Source: a virus. From it: a DNA stretch of 64,000 nucleotides. Made by a program: the position numbers and the translations under genes. Within the stretch, counting starts at the first letter, position 1; the number at the start of each line of letters is the position of its first letter. Location: positions 1 to 64,000 of IMG/VR virus record IMGVR_UViG_3300032241_000649; one strand, written 5' to 3'. Below the pieces are notes generated by a model, which worked only from the letters and a program-made list of their open reading frames with translations, ran no database searches and was not told the origin of the DNA. Below, one piece after another: positions 16,916 to 23,050 of this stretch.

Positions 16916-17482
16916 TTAGGCTTCTTGTACGTATGTATGAATATCTCCGCCAGAATAAATGTCATGTTTTATGGCAACCTCAATGGCTTTGTACAAAATC
17001 TTCTCTCCAGAACGGGGGGAGGTTATCTTTGAGTAGTTTAGAGCCTCTAAAGCTCCCAAAGCTATGTCGCCGCCACTACCTGAGTAGTAAACGTTGCGGG
17101 CTTCTCTGTCCCAGCTATAGTCTTCAAAGATAGGGTAGATGACACCACGTACAGCTACAATAAGGCTAGAGTCGTGTTCAGCAGCCGCTCCATCGTCTTT
17201 ACCTTCATATCCGGCATCTTGAAATGCTTTACGAAGTGCGGGGATAAACTTATTAGTCATAAAAAGATCTAAGTTCTCATTGGCACGAGGTTTAGGAGGT
17301 TTCCACCCAAACTGTGCAATATTGCCACCACGTGATGCGCCAGAGACTGCGATTAAGATTCCATTGTTTTCTACAATTTTGTGTGTAGCAAGATCCATAT
17401 AACGCCCACCCTCATCAGATGCACGTGAATCACAGCCAAGAACAGCCCAGCCGTCGCCTTGAATGGCAGCAAGTGTTGTCAT
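16916..17482 (-). CDS. Proteasome beta-subunit-like Ntn hydrolase
   Basis: A 188-residue protein matching the proteasome/HslV (T1) core. After Met removal the chain starts TTLAA, giving the N-terminal Thr nucleophile. Asp lies at mature position 17 (GCDSRAS) and Lys at 34 (THKI), against Thr1/Asp17/Lys33 in the family. The SGSGGDIALGALEA segment matches the GSG loop that completes the active site. A ~190-residue length fits a processed beta subunit without propeptide. No ATPase partner of the Mpa/HslU kind is adjacent. It could process virion proteins or modify host proteolysis; substrate unknown. Confidence 0.75.
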   Translation of the reverse strand: MTTLAAIQGDGWAVLGCDSRASDEGGRYMDLATHKIVENNGILIAVSGASRGGNIAQFGWKPPKPRANENLDLFMTNKFIPALRKAFQDAGYEGKDDGAAAEHDSSLIVAVRGVIYPIFEDYSWDREARNVYYSGSGGDIALGALEALNYSKITSPRSGEKILYKAIEVAIKHDIYSGGDIHTYVQEA

Positions 17483-17511
17483 GGTTCCCTCTCCGCTAGG
17501 GTTCTAGGATA

Positions 17512-17910
17512 TCAGATATAGTCGTCAAAACCTAGTTCAAAGTGCTGACCCCGGGTTCTTGGTAGAGCTCCGTAGTTGATTACCATCCACGGCCATCCAG
17601 CTAACACTGTATTTACATAGTCATTGGTAGATGGAGCGGATTTGAGTTCATCCCACATTTCGGGGGTAACTTGATCGTATTGAACCCAAGTGTACTTATC
17701 TCTCATGATAATCACAAGAGTCTGCATATTGTAGTTGTACCCAGCTTTCATAGCTCTGGGACGATCCCCACCACTAGTCGGGGAGTAGATCTCTTCATAC
17801 CCTGGACCAAATACTCTACTACGAGTAGCCTCAGTATCAATAGCAGCAATAGTTGCAGCATACTCATCGTAGCTAGCTGGCCTATAACGTCTGCTGCGGT
17901 ATCTGTCCAT
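17512..17910 (-). CDS. KTSC-domain-like protein, copy 1
   Basis: A 132-residue protein. Residues ~60-115 (AGYNYNMQTLVIIMR, then YTWVQYDQVTPEMWDELKSA, then STNDYVNTVLAGWPW) follow the KTSC pattern of a strand-rich module ending in a Ser-containing helix. The upstream FGPGYEEIYSP segment is echoed in the second copy at 19357-19815. KTSC domains are often found near RNA or tRNA synthetase-like proteins, but the function is unclear. Confidence 0.65.
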   Translation of the reverse strand: MDRYRSRRYRPASYDEYAATIAAIDTEATRSRVFGPGYEEIYSPTSGGDRPRAMKAGYNYNMQTLVIIMRDKYTWVQYDQVTPEMWDELKSAPSTNDYVNTVLAGWPWMVINYGALPRTRGQHFELGFDDYI

Positions 17911-17924
17911 AAAAGTAGTTTACC

Positions 17925-18134
17925 CTAGTGGGTACGCTTCCATTCTCTGTAGTTCTTAATATAAACAGCCATATAGGCAGCGGAACCAAAGTAGAAGCCA
18001 TACTGCTTAGTATCGGTTGCGTATACTACCCAGAGTGACTCATTAACAAATAATAAGACCCATGCCCAAGGATTCTTTCGTCCTACAAAGAACATACCTA
18101 CTGTTCCTAGTATTGCAAGTGCCCATGACCACAT
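17925..18134 (-). CDS. Small membrane protein
   Basis: A 69-residue protein with two to three hydrophobic helices (MWSWALAILGTVGMFFVG; WAWVLLFVNESLWVVYA; YGFYFGSAAYMAVYI) and a basic C-terminus. The NPWAW...FVNESLWVVYA pattern recalls small phage inner-membrane proteins and a fragment of PnuC-like transporters. It could be holin-like, but it is distant from the endolysin. Confidence 0.6.
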   Translation of the reverse strand: MWSWALAILGTVGMFFVGRKNPWAWVLLFVNESLWVVYATDTKQYGFYFGSAAYMAVYIKNYREWKRTH

Positions 18135-18301
18135 TATGAGCCTCCCCAGCCTCCACCTCTAAAGATGGCAGGAGTCGCTTGCCAAACGCGGGACATGGTT
18201 GAGTTACACCCTGTGCATATAGGCTCTGCGTCTTGATCAAATGATCGGGAAATTTCTATTTGGGTATTACAGCTACTACACTTATAGTCGTACGTAGGCA
18301 T
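18134..18301 (-). CDS. FmdB-family zinc-ribbon protein
   Basis: A 55-residue protein starting MPTYDYKCSSC, the signature of FmdB zinc ribbons. Two CxxC pairs (CSSC, CTGC) separated by about 20 residues are followed by a Gly-rich C-terminus (FRGGGWGGS). ATG 18301 overlaps the preceding TAA (TAATG). The family is annotated as putative regulatory; its role here is unknown. Confidence 0.75.
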   Translation of the reverse strand: MPTYDYKCSSCNTQIEISRSFDQDAEPICTGCNSTMSRVWQATPAIFRGGGWGGS

Positions 18302-18498
18302 TATCGGCACCTCATACATTTAGTATCAACATGTACATCGCCGTGGCTTACCCAGCTCATCCGACCACAGTGTACACATCTTACCTGTACCACACCAATT
18401 TTAATATTCTCTTTGAGGACTTTTTGTGCATGTGGAGAGGCAAGAGTAAGCCATGCCCAAGCAATAACAATTCCACTCAAAACTCCAAGTGCAAACAT
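18301..18498 (-). CDS. Membrane-anchored zinc-ribbon protein
   Basis: A 65-residue protein with an N-terminal transmembrane helix (residues ~2-20) and a C-terminal zinc-ribbon pattern (RCVHCGRM and KCMRC). The ribbon would be cytoplasmic if the helix is a signal anchor. It is coupled to the FmdB-like gene. Unknown function. Confidence 0.6.
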   Translation of the reverse strand: MFALGVLSGIVIAWAWLTLASPHAQKVLKENIKIGVVQVRCVHCGRMSWVSHGDVHVDTKCMRCR

Positions 18499-18534
18499 CT
18501 ATAGCCTCTTTCGCGCCGGACCCGGTGTAATTAC

Positions 18535-18663
18535 CTAGTCGTGTATCTGATCTTCCCAATAAGCTACGCCATCAGCGTTGTAGTCATTAAGACGTTCTAG
18601 TAGCTCTTTGTTCTCTTCCATCGTCTTCTTCACTGCTTCTTTAACTTTAATATCTTTGTCCAT
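18535..18663 (-). CDS. Small acidic helical protein
   Basis: A 42-residue ORF (MDKDIKVKEAVKKTMEENKEL...), probably a single amphipathic helix. A GGAAG site lies 5 nt before ATG 18663 and a terminator-like hairpin is in its leader. Confidence 0.5.
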   Translation of the reverse strand: MDKDIKVKEAVKKTMEENKELLERLNDYNADGVAYWEDQIHD

Positions 18664-18686
18664 CGTCTTCCTTATAAGATTAAAAG

Positions 18687-18717
18687 GCCCCAGTAGGTGG
18701 TTTAGGTCTACTGGGGC
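18687..18717 (-). terminator. Terminator hairpin between Hsp20 and the next small gene
   Basis: Perfect 10-bp stem GCCCCAGTAG/CTACTGGGGC. On the minus strand it is followed by CTTTTAATC. It lies downstream of a -10 element at 18760-18765, so it could act on read-through or on a leader transcript. Confidence 0.7.
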
Positions 18718-18759
18718 GGGAAAGCTGAGAGTTTCTTAAGTTCTCTGCCTCTATATACT

Positions 18760-18768
18760 ATTATAGCA
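18760..18768 (-). promoter_or_regulatory. Extended -10 promoter element
   Basis: Minus-strand TGC-TATAAT, directly after the Hsp20 stop and upstream of the 18663 gene. No good -35 is visible at 16-18 bp. Confidence 0.5.
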
Positions 18769-18773
18769 TACTT

Positions 18774-19286
18774 TTACTTGATTTTGATAATCTTCGGCTG
18801 CAACTCCTCGGGGAGCTCCTGCTCTAGGGTAATTCGTAGCAATCCGTCCTTCAGCTCTGCGCCCTTTACCACTACATACTCTGCTAGGACGAAGTCCTGA
18901 GTAAAGTCTCTGGTAGCGATTCCCTTATGGATAGGCTGCCTCTCAGATGCCTCTAATCGGCCTTCTACGGTCAGCTGGAGCTCTTTAACTGTAATGGTGA
19001 TATCTTCCTTACCAAAACCGGCTACAGCCAGTTCTAGGACATATGTGTCCTCATCCTTGTAGATGTTATAAGGGGGATAGCCAGCAGCCTTTGAGTTAGC
19101 AGCGACTTGTTTAAATGTATCTAGTAATGGATCAAATCCAATAGCCCAGCGGTTGAACTGTGGAAATAAAGATGTGATTGTGATCTCCGGAATAGCTGAA
19201 GACTTCTGCTTATAATCCCATGGATCTGTGAAGCGAGTGTTATGTGGATCGTGGCCTTTAGGGTAGCCAGACATAGGTGTAGCCAT
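18774..19286 (-). CDS. Hsp20 small heat-shock protein
   Basis: A 170-residue protein with an alpha-crystallin domain in residues ~75-160: YVLELAVAGFGKEDITITVK, then LTVEGR, then the GLLRITLEQELPEE region where the usual GVL/GLL motif is present, and a C-terminal PKIIKIK that provides the I-x-I-type tail. It is an ATP-independent holdase that keeps unfolded proteins soluble. Such genes are common in aquatic T4-like phages and probably stabilise proteins during virion assembly. It is transcribed alone, with a -10 element upstream and a hairpin downstream. Confidence 0.9.
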   Translation of the reverse strand: MATPMSGYPKGHDPHNTRFTDPWDYKQKSSAIPEITITSLFPQFNRWAIGFDPLLDTFKQVAANSKAAGYPPYNIYKDEDTYVLELAVAGFGKEDITITVKELQLTVEGRLEASERQPIHKGIATRDFTQDFVLAEYVVVKGAELKDGLLRITLEQELPEELQPKIIKIK

Positions 19287-19344
19287 AATATATCTCCTTA
19301 GACGATATAAGTTAGTTTGAGGACCATTTGGCTCCTCATTAACT

Positions 19345-19353
19345 ATTATAGCA
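19345..19353 (-). promoter_or_regulatory. Extended -10 promoter for hsp20
   Basis: Minus-strand TGC-TATAAT between the KTSC gene stop and hsp20. A 6-bp hairpin TGAGGA/TCCTCA (19318-19338) follows in the leader. No clear -35. Confidence 0.5.
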
Positions 19354-19356
19354 GAT

Positions 19357-19815
19357 CTAAGCCTGTAGTATAGAGTTTACTACTGTTTTTAAGCCTGACT
19401 TGGTATTGCCTGGTACGCCTGACCATGGATAGCCATCTAGCTCGTCTCTTAGCCAATCACCTGTTGACCTGGCATTCTTCAGACTCTCCCATGTATCTTG
19501 ATCTATTCCATCATAGAAGATCCATGGTTGTGGCTTTCCCGTATCTTCAATCCATTTACCTTTGACTGTCTTACCTGGTCCTCTGAAGATTATGACTAGC
19601 AGCTGAGCTTTAGCATGGTATCCGCAGTAGTGAGCTCTAGGAGGCTTACCTGCCTCTGTCTTACTAGGAGCGACTATGTCTTCGAAGCCTTCCCCGAATA
19701 TTGCTGAGATTGATTGATACTCTTCAGCTGTACCGAACATAGCGATACCAAGAGCTTGCTTCTTCTCCATTTCATCAGGATTGACCTGTTTACCTACTGG
19801 TTTCCTTCTGGCCAT
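19357..19815 (-). CDS. KTSC-domain-like protein, copy 2
   Basis: A 152-residue protein. Like the copy at 17512-17910 it has an IFGEGFEDIVAP segment, a YCGYHAKAQLLVIIFRG strand, and WESLKNARSTGDWLRDEL followed by YPWSG. An insertion (KTVKGKWIEDTGKPQ) lengthens the middle. The N-terminus is basic (MARRKPVGKQVN). It is the last minus gene before the divergent control region, so it may be the first gene of its operon. Confidence 0.65.
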   Translation of the reverse strand: MARRKPVGKQVNPDEMEKKQALGIAMFGTAEEYQSISAIFGEGFEDIVAPSKTEAGKPPRAHYCGYHAKAQLLVIIFRGPGKTVKGKWIEDTGKPQPWIFYDGIDQDTWESLKNARSTGDWLRDELDGYPWSGVPGNTKSGLKTVVNSILQA

Positions 19816-19955
19816 GTCTACCCTCGCAATCTCTAGCTAGTGATGGAACTACGTATACTTTACCACAGTACTGACATTGATACCTGTCCATGTTCGTATT
19901 CTACTGGCCACTGCCTTAGATGTCTGAGAGTCCCCCGAAATTTTTGCCTCACCAT

Positions 19956-19971
19956 CTCTATGATCATAGAG
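19956..19971. promoter_or_regulatory. Perfect 16-bp palindrome, operator candidate
   Basis: CTCTATGATCATAGAG, self-complementary without a spacer, in the divergent control region. Confidence 0.5.
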
Positions 19972-20041
19972 AGAGCTTTCCCGCCTCCCAATTAGCAAAC
20001 TTGTTGCCTAAGTCACATTTTACTGTTACACGCATATCAAG

Positions 20042-20056
20042 TGTAGAACTTCTACA
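20042..20056. promoter_or_regulatory. 15-bp palindrome, operator candidate
   Basis: TGTAGAA-C-TTCTACA, a 7-bp inverted repeat around one base, 70 bp from the first palindrome. Confidence 0.5.
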
Positions 20057-20211
20057 TTTAGGCCACTGCTTAACCCAAAAATAGCCCACCAGTTTGTAAT
20101 GTCTGCCGATCTCGTGGGTAGCGAGGGGTTTAAGGGTAGGGGGGGTAAAATCATTTGTTACTTAGGTGTAAGCCACGAGGCGCAATCTAGATGAGAGAGT
20201 ATCTCTCCTGC

Positions 20212-20255
20212 TCCCCTACATGGTGCTAGGTGTGGTTCGATTCCACACTAGGGGG
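20212..20255 (+). ncRNA. tRNA T-arm/acceptor-like hairpin in the leader of the plus block
   Basis: A canonical T-arm (TGTGG-TTCGATT-CCACA, 20231-20247) sits inside a 7-bp acceptor-like stem (TCCCCTA at 20212-20218 with TAGGGGG at 20249-20255). Only 12 nt take the place of the D and anticodon arms. It is not a normal tRNA; it could be a tRNA relic or a tRNA-mimicking leader element. Confidence 0.4.
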
Positions 20256-20299
20256 CGGGAACTAGGGAAGTGTAGTACCTAGTCCTAGAGAGGGACATC

Positions 20300-20827
20300 A
20301 TGTCCACATTAACAACACTCACCCCTGCTTCTGCCAACCTAGTTGGCGAGATAGTCGGAAAACTCAATAACCGCAAGGCTTGGGTTATTAACGACATCAT
20401 TGCTGTCTACAAGGCAGATAGCAACATTACCCCCGAACATCTTATGGTTGGGGTTAAGGGTACGCTCAACACCGGTGCTGTCTACTCTGCTTGGTATCAT
20501 CACAAGACAGGGATTGACCTCGGTATGCTCAACCTCGCTTGGGTAGGTAAGCGTTATCACCTACTCACAGCAGACTCAACTCTTGGCGCACAGATTACCG
20601 CGCTTAAAGAGGGAGAGGCTGCTGCTGTTCGCGCAGATAATGACGCGAAGATAAACAACGGAACTGCTACTGTCGAGGCTTTCGATAGTGTCGTATCCGC
20701 TTTCGCTTCTGCTGCTAAGGCTCCTGTATCAGGTAACCCAGCAGTAGGCGCAAAGATAGCAGAGATGGAACTCGCTCTTGCTTCACTCAAGGCTAAGTAC
20801 CTTGATGCTGTAGCAGTAGGCGCGTAG
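20300..20827 (+). CDS. First gene of the plus block, hypothetical
   Basis: A 175-residue protein. Residues 1-100 are mixed alpha/beta with KAWVINDIIAVYKADSN and SAWYHHKTGIDLGMLNLAWV; residues ~100-175 are Ala/Glu-rich helical, likely a coiled coil. A GAGAGGGA site precedes ATG 20300. It is followed by two stable RNA hairpins. As the first gene after the control region it may be abundant and early. No family recognised. Confidence 0.7.
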   Translation: MSTLTTLTPASANLVGEIVGKLNNRKAWVINDIIAVYKADSNITPEHLMVGVKGTLNTGAVYSAWYHHKTGIDLGMLNLAWVGKRYHLLTADSTLGAQITALKEGEAAAVRADNDAKINNGTATVEAFDSVVSAFASAAKAPVSGNPAVGAKIAEMELALASLKAKYLDAVAVGA

Positions 20828-20846
20828 TCTCCTGCTGGCGTAGTGG

Positions 20847-20895
20847 AATAGTCGGGGTAACCCCCCGACTATTTCGCTATGTCCGCAAGGGCATA
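20847..20895 (+). ncRNA. Tandem RNA hairpins after the first plus gene
   Basis: An 11-bp stem (AATAGTCGGGG/CCCCGACTATT, loop 5 nt) is followed 4 nt later by a 7-bp stem capped by a GCAA tetraloop (TATGTCC/GGGCATA). There is no U-tract, so this is not a standard terminator; it may be an mRNA-stabilising or processing element. Confidence 0.5.
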
Positions 20896-20990
20896 AGGTA
20901 GGAGAGTCTGGCTCAACCCAGCACGCAGGGCTATGGAAGGTGAGTACACCAATCGTTAGCCCGTCCAGCAGGAGAGTACTCTGCTCATCA

Positions 20991-21002
20991 CCAACACAAA
21001 CA
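20991..21002 (+). repeat. Dispersed 12-mer CCAACACAAACA, copy 1
   Basis: Exact copy in the gene-poor stretch 20896-21102, which otherwise holds no convincing gene. A GTG-initiated frame from 20940 runs through but lacks a good ribosome site for its length. Confidence 0.8.
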
Positions 21003-21102
21003 ATCAGGCCACTGGCTATGTGGCTATACGTCTGTCCAGCCGTAAGACCAAGTCTAGACGGCTATGGTTTGGCTATTATCAGGTATCAACAGGAGGTTAA
21101 TT

Positions 21103-21204
21103 ATGTCTATTCTAGACCCTATGCAATCAGGTCTGCCTATCACCATTCTATGGCTAGGTGGTTCTCTTCTATTCGCCTATGCCATATTTGGAGGCAAGAA
21201 ATGA
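21103..21204 (+). CDS. Small membrane protein
   Basis: A 33-residue protein (MSILDPMQSGLPITILWLGG...) with one hydrophobic helix and a GGKK end. A very strong AGGAGG site lies 6 nt before ATG 21103, and the stop overlaps the next start (ATGA). Size and coupling suggest a real microprotein. Confidence 0.65.
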   Translation: MSILDPMQSGLPITILWLGGSLLFAYAIFGGKK

Positions 21205-21341
21205 TTATTACCAAGACTACTAAGACCATCAGGCTTACCAAGCCTTGTGGGTGTTCTATCTCTCTATCTATTCATCAGTTGTTTATAGATGGAATACTTC
21301 AGAGTTCCCCCGAAAATGTGAAGGAATTGTCCTATGCATGA
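21201..21341 (+). CDS. Small Cys-containing protein
   Basis: A 46-residue protein beginning MIITKTTKTIRLTKPCGC. A GGAGG site precedes ATG 21201, and it is coupled to its neighbours by ATGA and an 8-nt overlap. Basic N-terminus and a CGC pair; unknown function. Confidence 0.6.
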   Translation: MIITKTTKTIRLTKPCGCSISLSIHQLFIDGILQSSPENVKELSYA

Positions 21342-21558
21342 GATTGAGGACATTGAGGACTTTATTGACCTGAGCAAGGCAACCTATAAATTGCAGTGGT
21401 ATGAGAAAGAGGTCATAGAGTTACGCTTTAGCACAGAGGGCAAAAGACCCATGTCCTTTGAGCAGATAGGTAAGAAAATGGGTATAAGTACAGGCATGGC
21501 TAAGCGTATCTATACAGAGGCTATAGCAGCGCTGGCAGAGTCAATGAAGGAGAAATAA
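21334..21558 (+). CDS. Sigma-70 region-4-like DNA-binding protein
   Basis: A 74-residue protein. Residues ~25-70 follow the region-4 helix-turn-helix pattern: KEVIELRFSTEGKRPMSFEQ, IGKKMGIS, then a recognition helix (GMAKRIYTEAIAALAES). The N-terminal 25 residues are acidic. There is no region 2, so it cannot be a full sigma factor; an anti-sigma-like or co-activator protein contacting RNA polymerase or -35 DNA is likely. Its position at the head of the plus block supports a regulatory role. Confidence 0.7.
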   Translation: MHEIEDIEDFIDLSKATYKLQWYEKEVIELRFSTEGKRPMSFEQIGKKMGISTGMAKRIYTEAIAALAESMKEK

Positions 21559-21560
21559 TA

Positions 21561-21767
21561 ATGGCTAATTGTATCTACTGTGGCAATGAGTTTGCCCAAG
21601 CAAGGCTAGATGCTGGCTATCCATACTGTATGGACAAGACATGTGTCACTAAGGGCATTTCTGGCCGTATGGCTGAGTTCAGGCTTATTCTCATGCCCAA
21701 GCAAGGCTTTACCTATGTCTATAGTGATAGTCCTGATCTATTGAATGGTAAGAGTTCAGGTAGGTAA
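21561..21767 (+). CDS. Small zinc-finger-like protein
   Basis: A 68-residue protein with CIYCGNEFAQARLDAGYPYC then MDKTC (residues 4-28), four Cys in a zinc-binding pattern. The C-terminal half contains FTYVYSDSPDLLNGKSSGR. It starts 2 nt after the region-4-like gene with a GGAGAAATA site. Confidence 0.6.
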   Translation: MANCIYCGNEFAQARLDAGYPYCMDKTCVTKGISGRMAEFRLILMPKQGFTYVYSDSPDLLNGKSSGR

Positions 21768-21781
21768 GTCCCCCGCGAAAT

Positions 21782-21876
21782 GTGGGCGGTGAAAGATACA
21801 CAGTTGGGCACCCTTCGACCTCTTAGGAGGCAATCAAGTGACTTGTGCATTCCGCTGTGTATCTCTCACTTCCCAC
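21782..21876 (+). ncRNA. Structured RNA with a long closing stem
   Basis: Residues 21789-21803 pair with 21855-21869 in 14 of 15 positions (GTGAAAGATACACAG with CTGTGTATCTCTCAC). An outer 5-bp helix GTGGG/CCCAC (21782-21786 with 21872-21876) extends it. Inside lie two small hairpins, CCTC-TTAG-GAGG (21819-21830) and CAAG-TGA-CTTG (21835-21845). No ORF with a ribosome site lies inside. This looks like a folded multi-branch RNA, 33 nt upstream of the next gene. Confidence 0.6.
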
Positions 21877-21908
21877 AAGGAAGTAAACCCTCTATGAAAG
21901 GAGAAACA

Positions 21909-22016
21909 ATGCTGTTCGTATTCATTATGGCAGTAGTCATGCTGGTCTTTGCTTATGCCATCATTGACAAGCAGTACAAAATTGAACGCGAGTACATGGA
22001 GTCGGGCAATGAGTAA
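21909..22016 (+). CDS. Small membrane protein
   Basis: A 35-residue protein (MLFVFIMAVVMLVFAYAIID...) with one transmembrane helix and a charged C-terminus. A GAAAGGAGAAACA site precedes ATG 21909. It overlaps the WhiB-like gene by 8 nt. Comparable single-helix microproteins lie at 21103 and 31478. Confidence 0.65.
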   Translation: MLFVFIMAVVMLVFAYAIIDKQYKIEREYMESGNE

Positions 22017-22350
22017 GGGCCCAACACAAACATTCCTGCAGGTCATAGTTGATTGGCAAGACGCGTCTCTATGCACGCAGACTGACCCCGATTTATTCTT
22101 TGCTGCTGACAATGAGCGTGGACGAGCCAAGAATGAGCGTATAGCTCAGGCTAAGGCTATTTGTAATCAGTGCCCAGTAATACTAAACTGTTTACAACGT
22201 GCTGTATATACCAATGATGCCTATGCAATCATGGGCGGTACAACACCTGAAGAGCGCGGTCATTTAAATGACGGCTCAGGCAAGATGACAACCAGTTGGT
22301 CATTGGAGACCATATTGGCTAACAAGGCGAAGGAGGCAGTAAATGCTTGA
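22009..22350 (+). CDS. WhiB-family Fe-S transcription factor, copy 1
   Basis: A 113-residue protein with the four Wbl cysteines C22, C52, C55 and C61 (LCTQTDPDLFF; ICNQCPVILNC) that hold a 4Fe-4S cluster, and the GGTTPEER turn (residues 76-83) that contacts the primary sigma factor. The C-terminal basic tail usual in DNA-binding Wbl proteins is weak (only a few Lys). It starts at ATG 22009 with GGAG upstream. Wbl proteins are confined to actinobacteria and their phages, so this is key host evidence. A 12-mer repeat lies in codons 5-8. Confidence 0.9.
   Translation: MSKGPTQTFLQVIVDWQDASLCTQTDPDLFFAADNERGRAKNERIAQAKAICNQCPVILNCLQRAVYTNDAYAIMGGTTPEERGHLNDGSGKMTTSWSLETILANKAKEAVNA
22021..22032 (+). 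repeat. Dispersed 12-mer CCAACACAAACA, copy 2
   Basis: Exact copy inside the N-terminal coding part of the WhiB-like gene. Confidence 0.8.
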
Positions 22351-22489
22351 TGAAAATAGACTACAAGAACTAATGGCTATCTCTGAGCAGATCAATTCAG
22401 TACAGGCTAAGTTGGCTGAGATCTATGCTGAGATACATGTGTATAAGTTAATCGGTGAAATCCTAGAGAAGATTGGAGAGTCCAAGTGA
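22343..22489 (+). CDS. Small coiled-coil protein
   Basis: A 48-residue protein (MLDENRLQELMAISEQINSV...) with heptad-like Leu/Ile spacing through most of its length. A strong AAGGAGG site precedes ATG 22343 and the stop overlaps the next start. Unknown function. Confidence 0.6.
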   Translation: MLDENRLQELMAISEQINSVQAKLAEIYAEIHVYKLIGEILEKIGESK

Positions 22490-22623
22490 GCAAAGCAACA
22501 GAGTTTACAGTTGGCAGTAAATGGGTATCTATTGGTGTAAGCAAGCGATTTGGCATTGGCTTCTACATAGATAGGTATTCTATGGGCATAGACTTTCTAT
22601 GCTTCTGGTTCTGTATTGAATAG
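22486..22623 (+). CDS. Small aromatic-rich protein
   Basis: A 45-residue protein starting at GTG 22486 (VSKATEFTVGSKWVSIGV...), rich in Phe, Tyr, Trp and Gly, ending FLCFWFCIE. A GGAGAG site lies 5 nt upstream. It is coupled to the coiled-coil gene by a 4-nt overlap and followed by a terminator. Confidence 0.55.
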   Translation: MSKATEFTVGSKWVSIGVSKRFGIGFYIDRYSMGIDFLCFWFCIE

Positions 22624-22637
22624 TGTTTAGTGAGCAC

Positions 22638-22689
22638 GCTCAGTGCCGTTTCCACTGAGCAGGCGGGGAAGTTGAGGGGCTTCCCCGCC
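22638..22689 (+). terminator. Tandem hairpins with terminator-like second stem
   Basis: Stem 1 GCTCAGTG/CACTGAGC (22638-22660); stem 2 GGCGGGGAAG/CTTCCCCGCC (22662-22689) followed by ATTTCTAT. The second stem is strong but its U-tract is imperfect. Confidence 0.6.
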
Positions 22690-23050
22690 ATTTCTATGCC
22701 ATGCGATAGGTACATGCTATGTATCTATCGGATTGCATAGCCAATCTAGCGGTAAGACATGGACAACATGTAAGCAGTAAGGAATGACGGTTGCTAAGGC
22801 TTGTAAGGAAATTAACCCGAGAAAAGCTGAACCCCTGATTCGGACCCTTTATTCTCGACAGACTTCGTGGGCTGTCACAATACTGGCTCGCTATTGAGTC
22901 TTAAACAAATGTCTCTATCCGTAACTCACATAGTATGGGGAGTATAAACCATGCAAGCAAGTTGGTTTCTACAGTTCTTCCTTAGGTAAAAGAACTCCTC
23001 ACCTGAGCAGGTGAAGGCTAAACTGCTCACTCTTAATAGAAAGGATAGAA
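22690..23050 (+). ncRNA. Gene-free, hairpin-rich 360-nt region
   Basis: No credible ORF. It holds a 12-bp hairpin CGATAGGTACAT/ATGTATCTATCG (22704-22730, loop 3 nt) and a stem CGAGAA/TTCTCG (22818-22857), directly followed by GACAG/CTGTC (22857-22876). The pentamer GTAAG recurs between 22752 and 22810. It is probably a structured RNA or a long leader for the gene at 23051. Confidence 0.5.

Larger units (their letters stand above)
19816..20299. promoter_or_regulatory. Divergent control region (484 bp, no gene)
   Basis: The gap between the minus block and the plus block holds two perfect palindromes (19956-19971 and 20042-20056), a T-arm-like hairpin (20212-20255) and a dense set of CTAG-containing inverted repeats just before the first plus gene. 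No confident sigma-70 promoter was found on either strand. I see no protein-coding potential. Confidence 0.55.

Noticed and set aside
20160-20260. Complete tRNA gene
   Set aside because: The T-arm and an acceptor-like stem are present, but no D-arm or anticodon arm with U33 can be fitted, so only a tRNA-like minihelix is reported.
20940-21341. 133-residue protein from GTG 20940
   Set aside because: Two well-initiated small genes (21103 with AGGAGG, 21201 with GGAGG) occupy the region, and the upstream part lacks coding character; only the 46-residue C-terminal portion is kept.
21780-21908. N-terminal extension of the 21909 membrane protein
   Set aside because: It would run through the structured RNA; the strong ribosome site is directly before ATG 21909.
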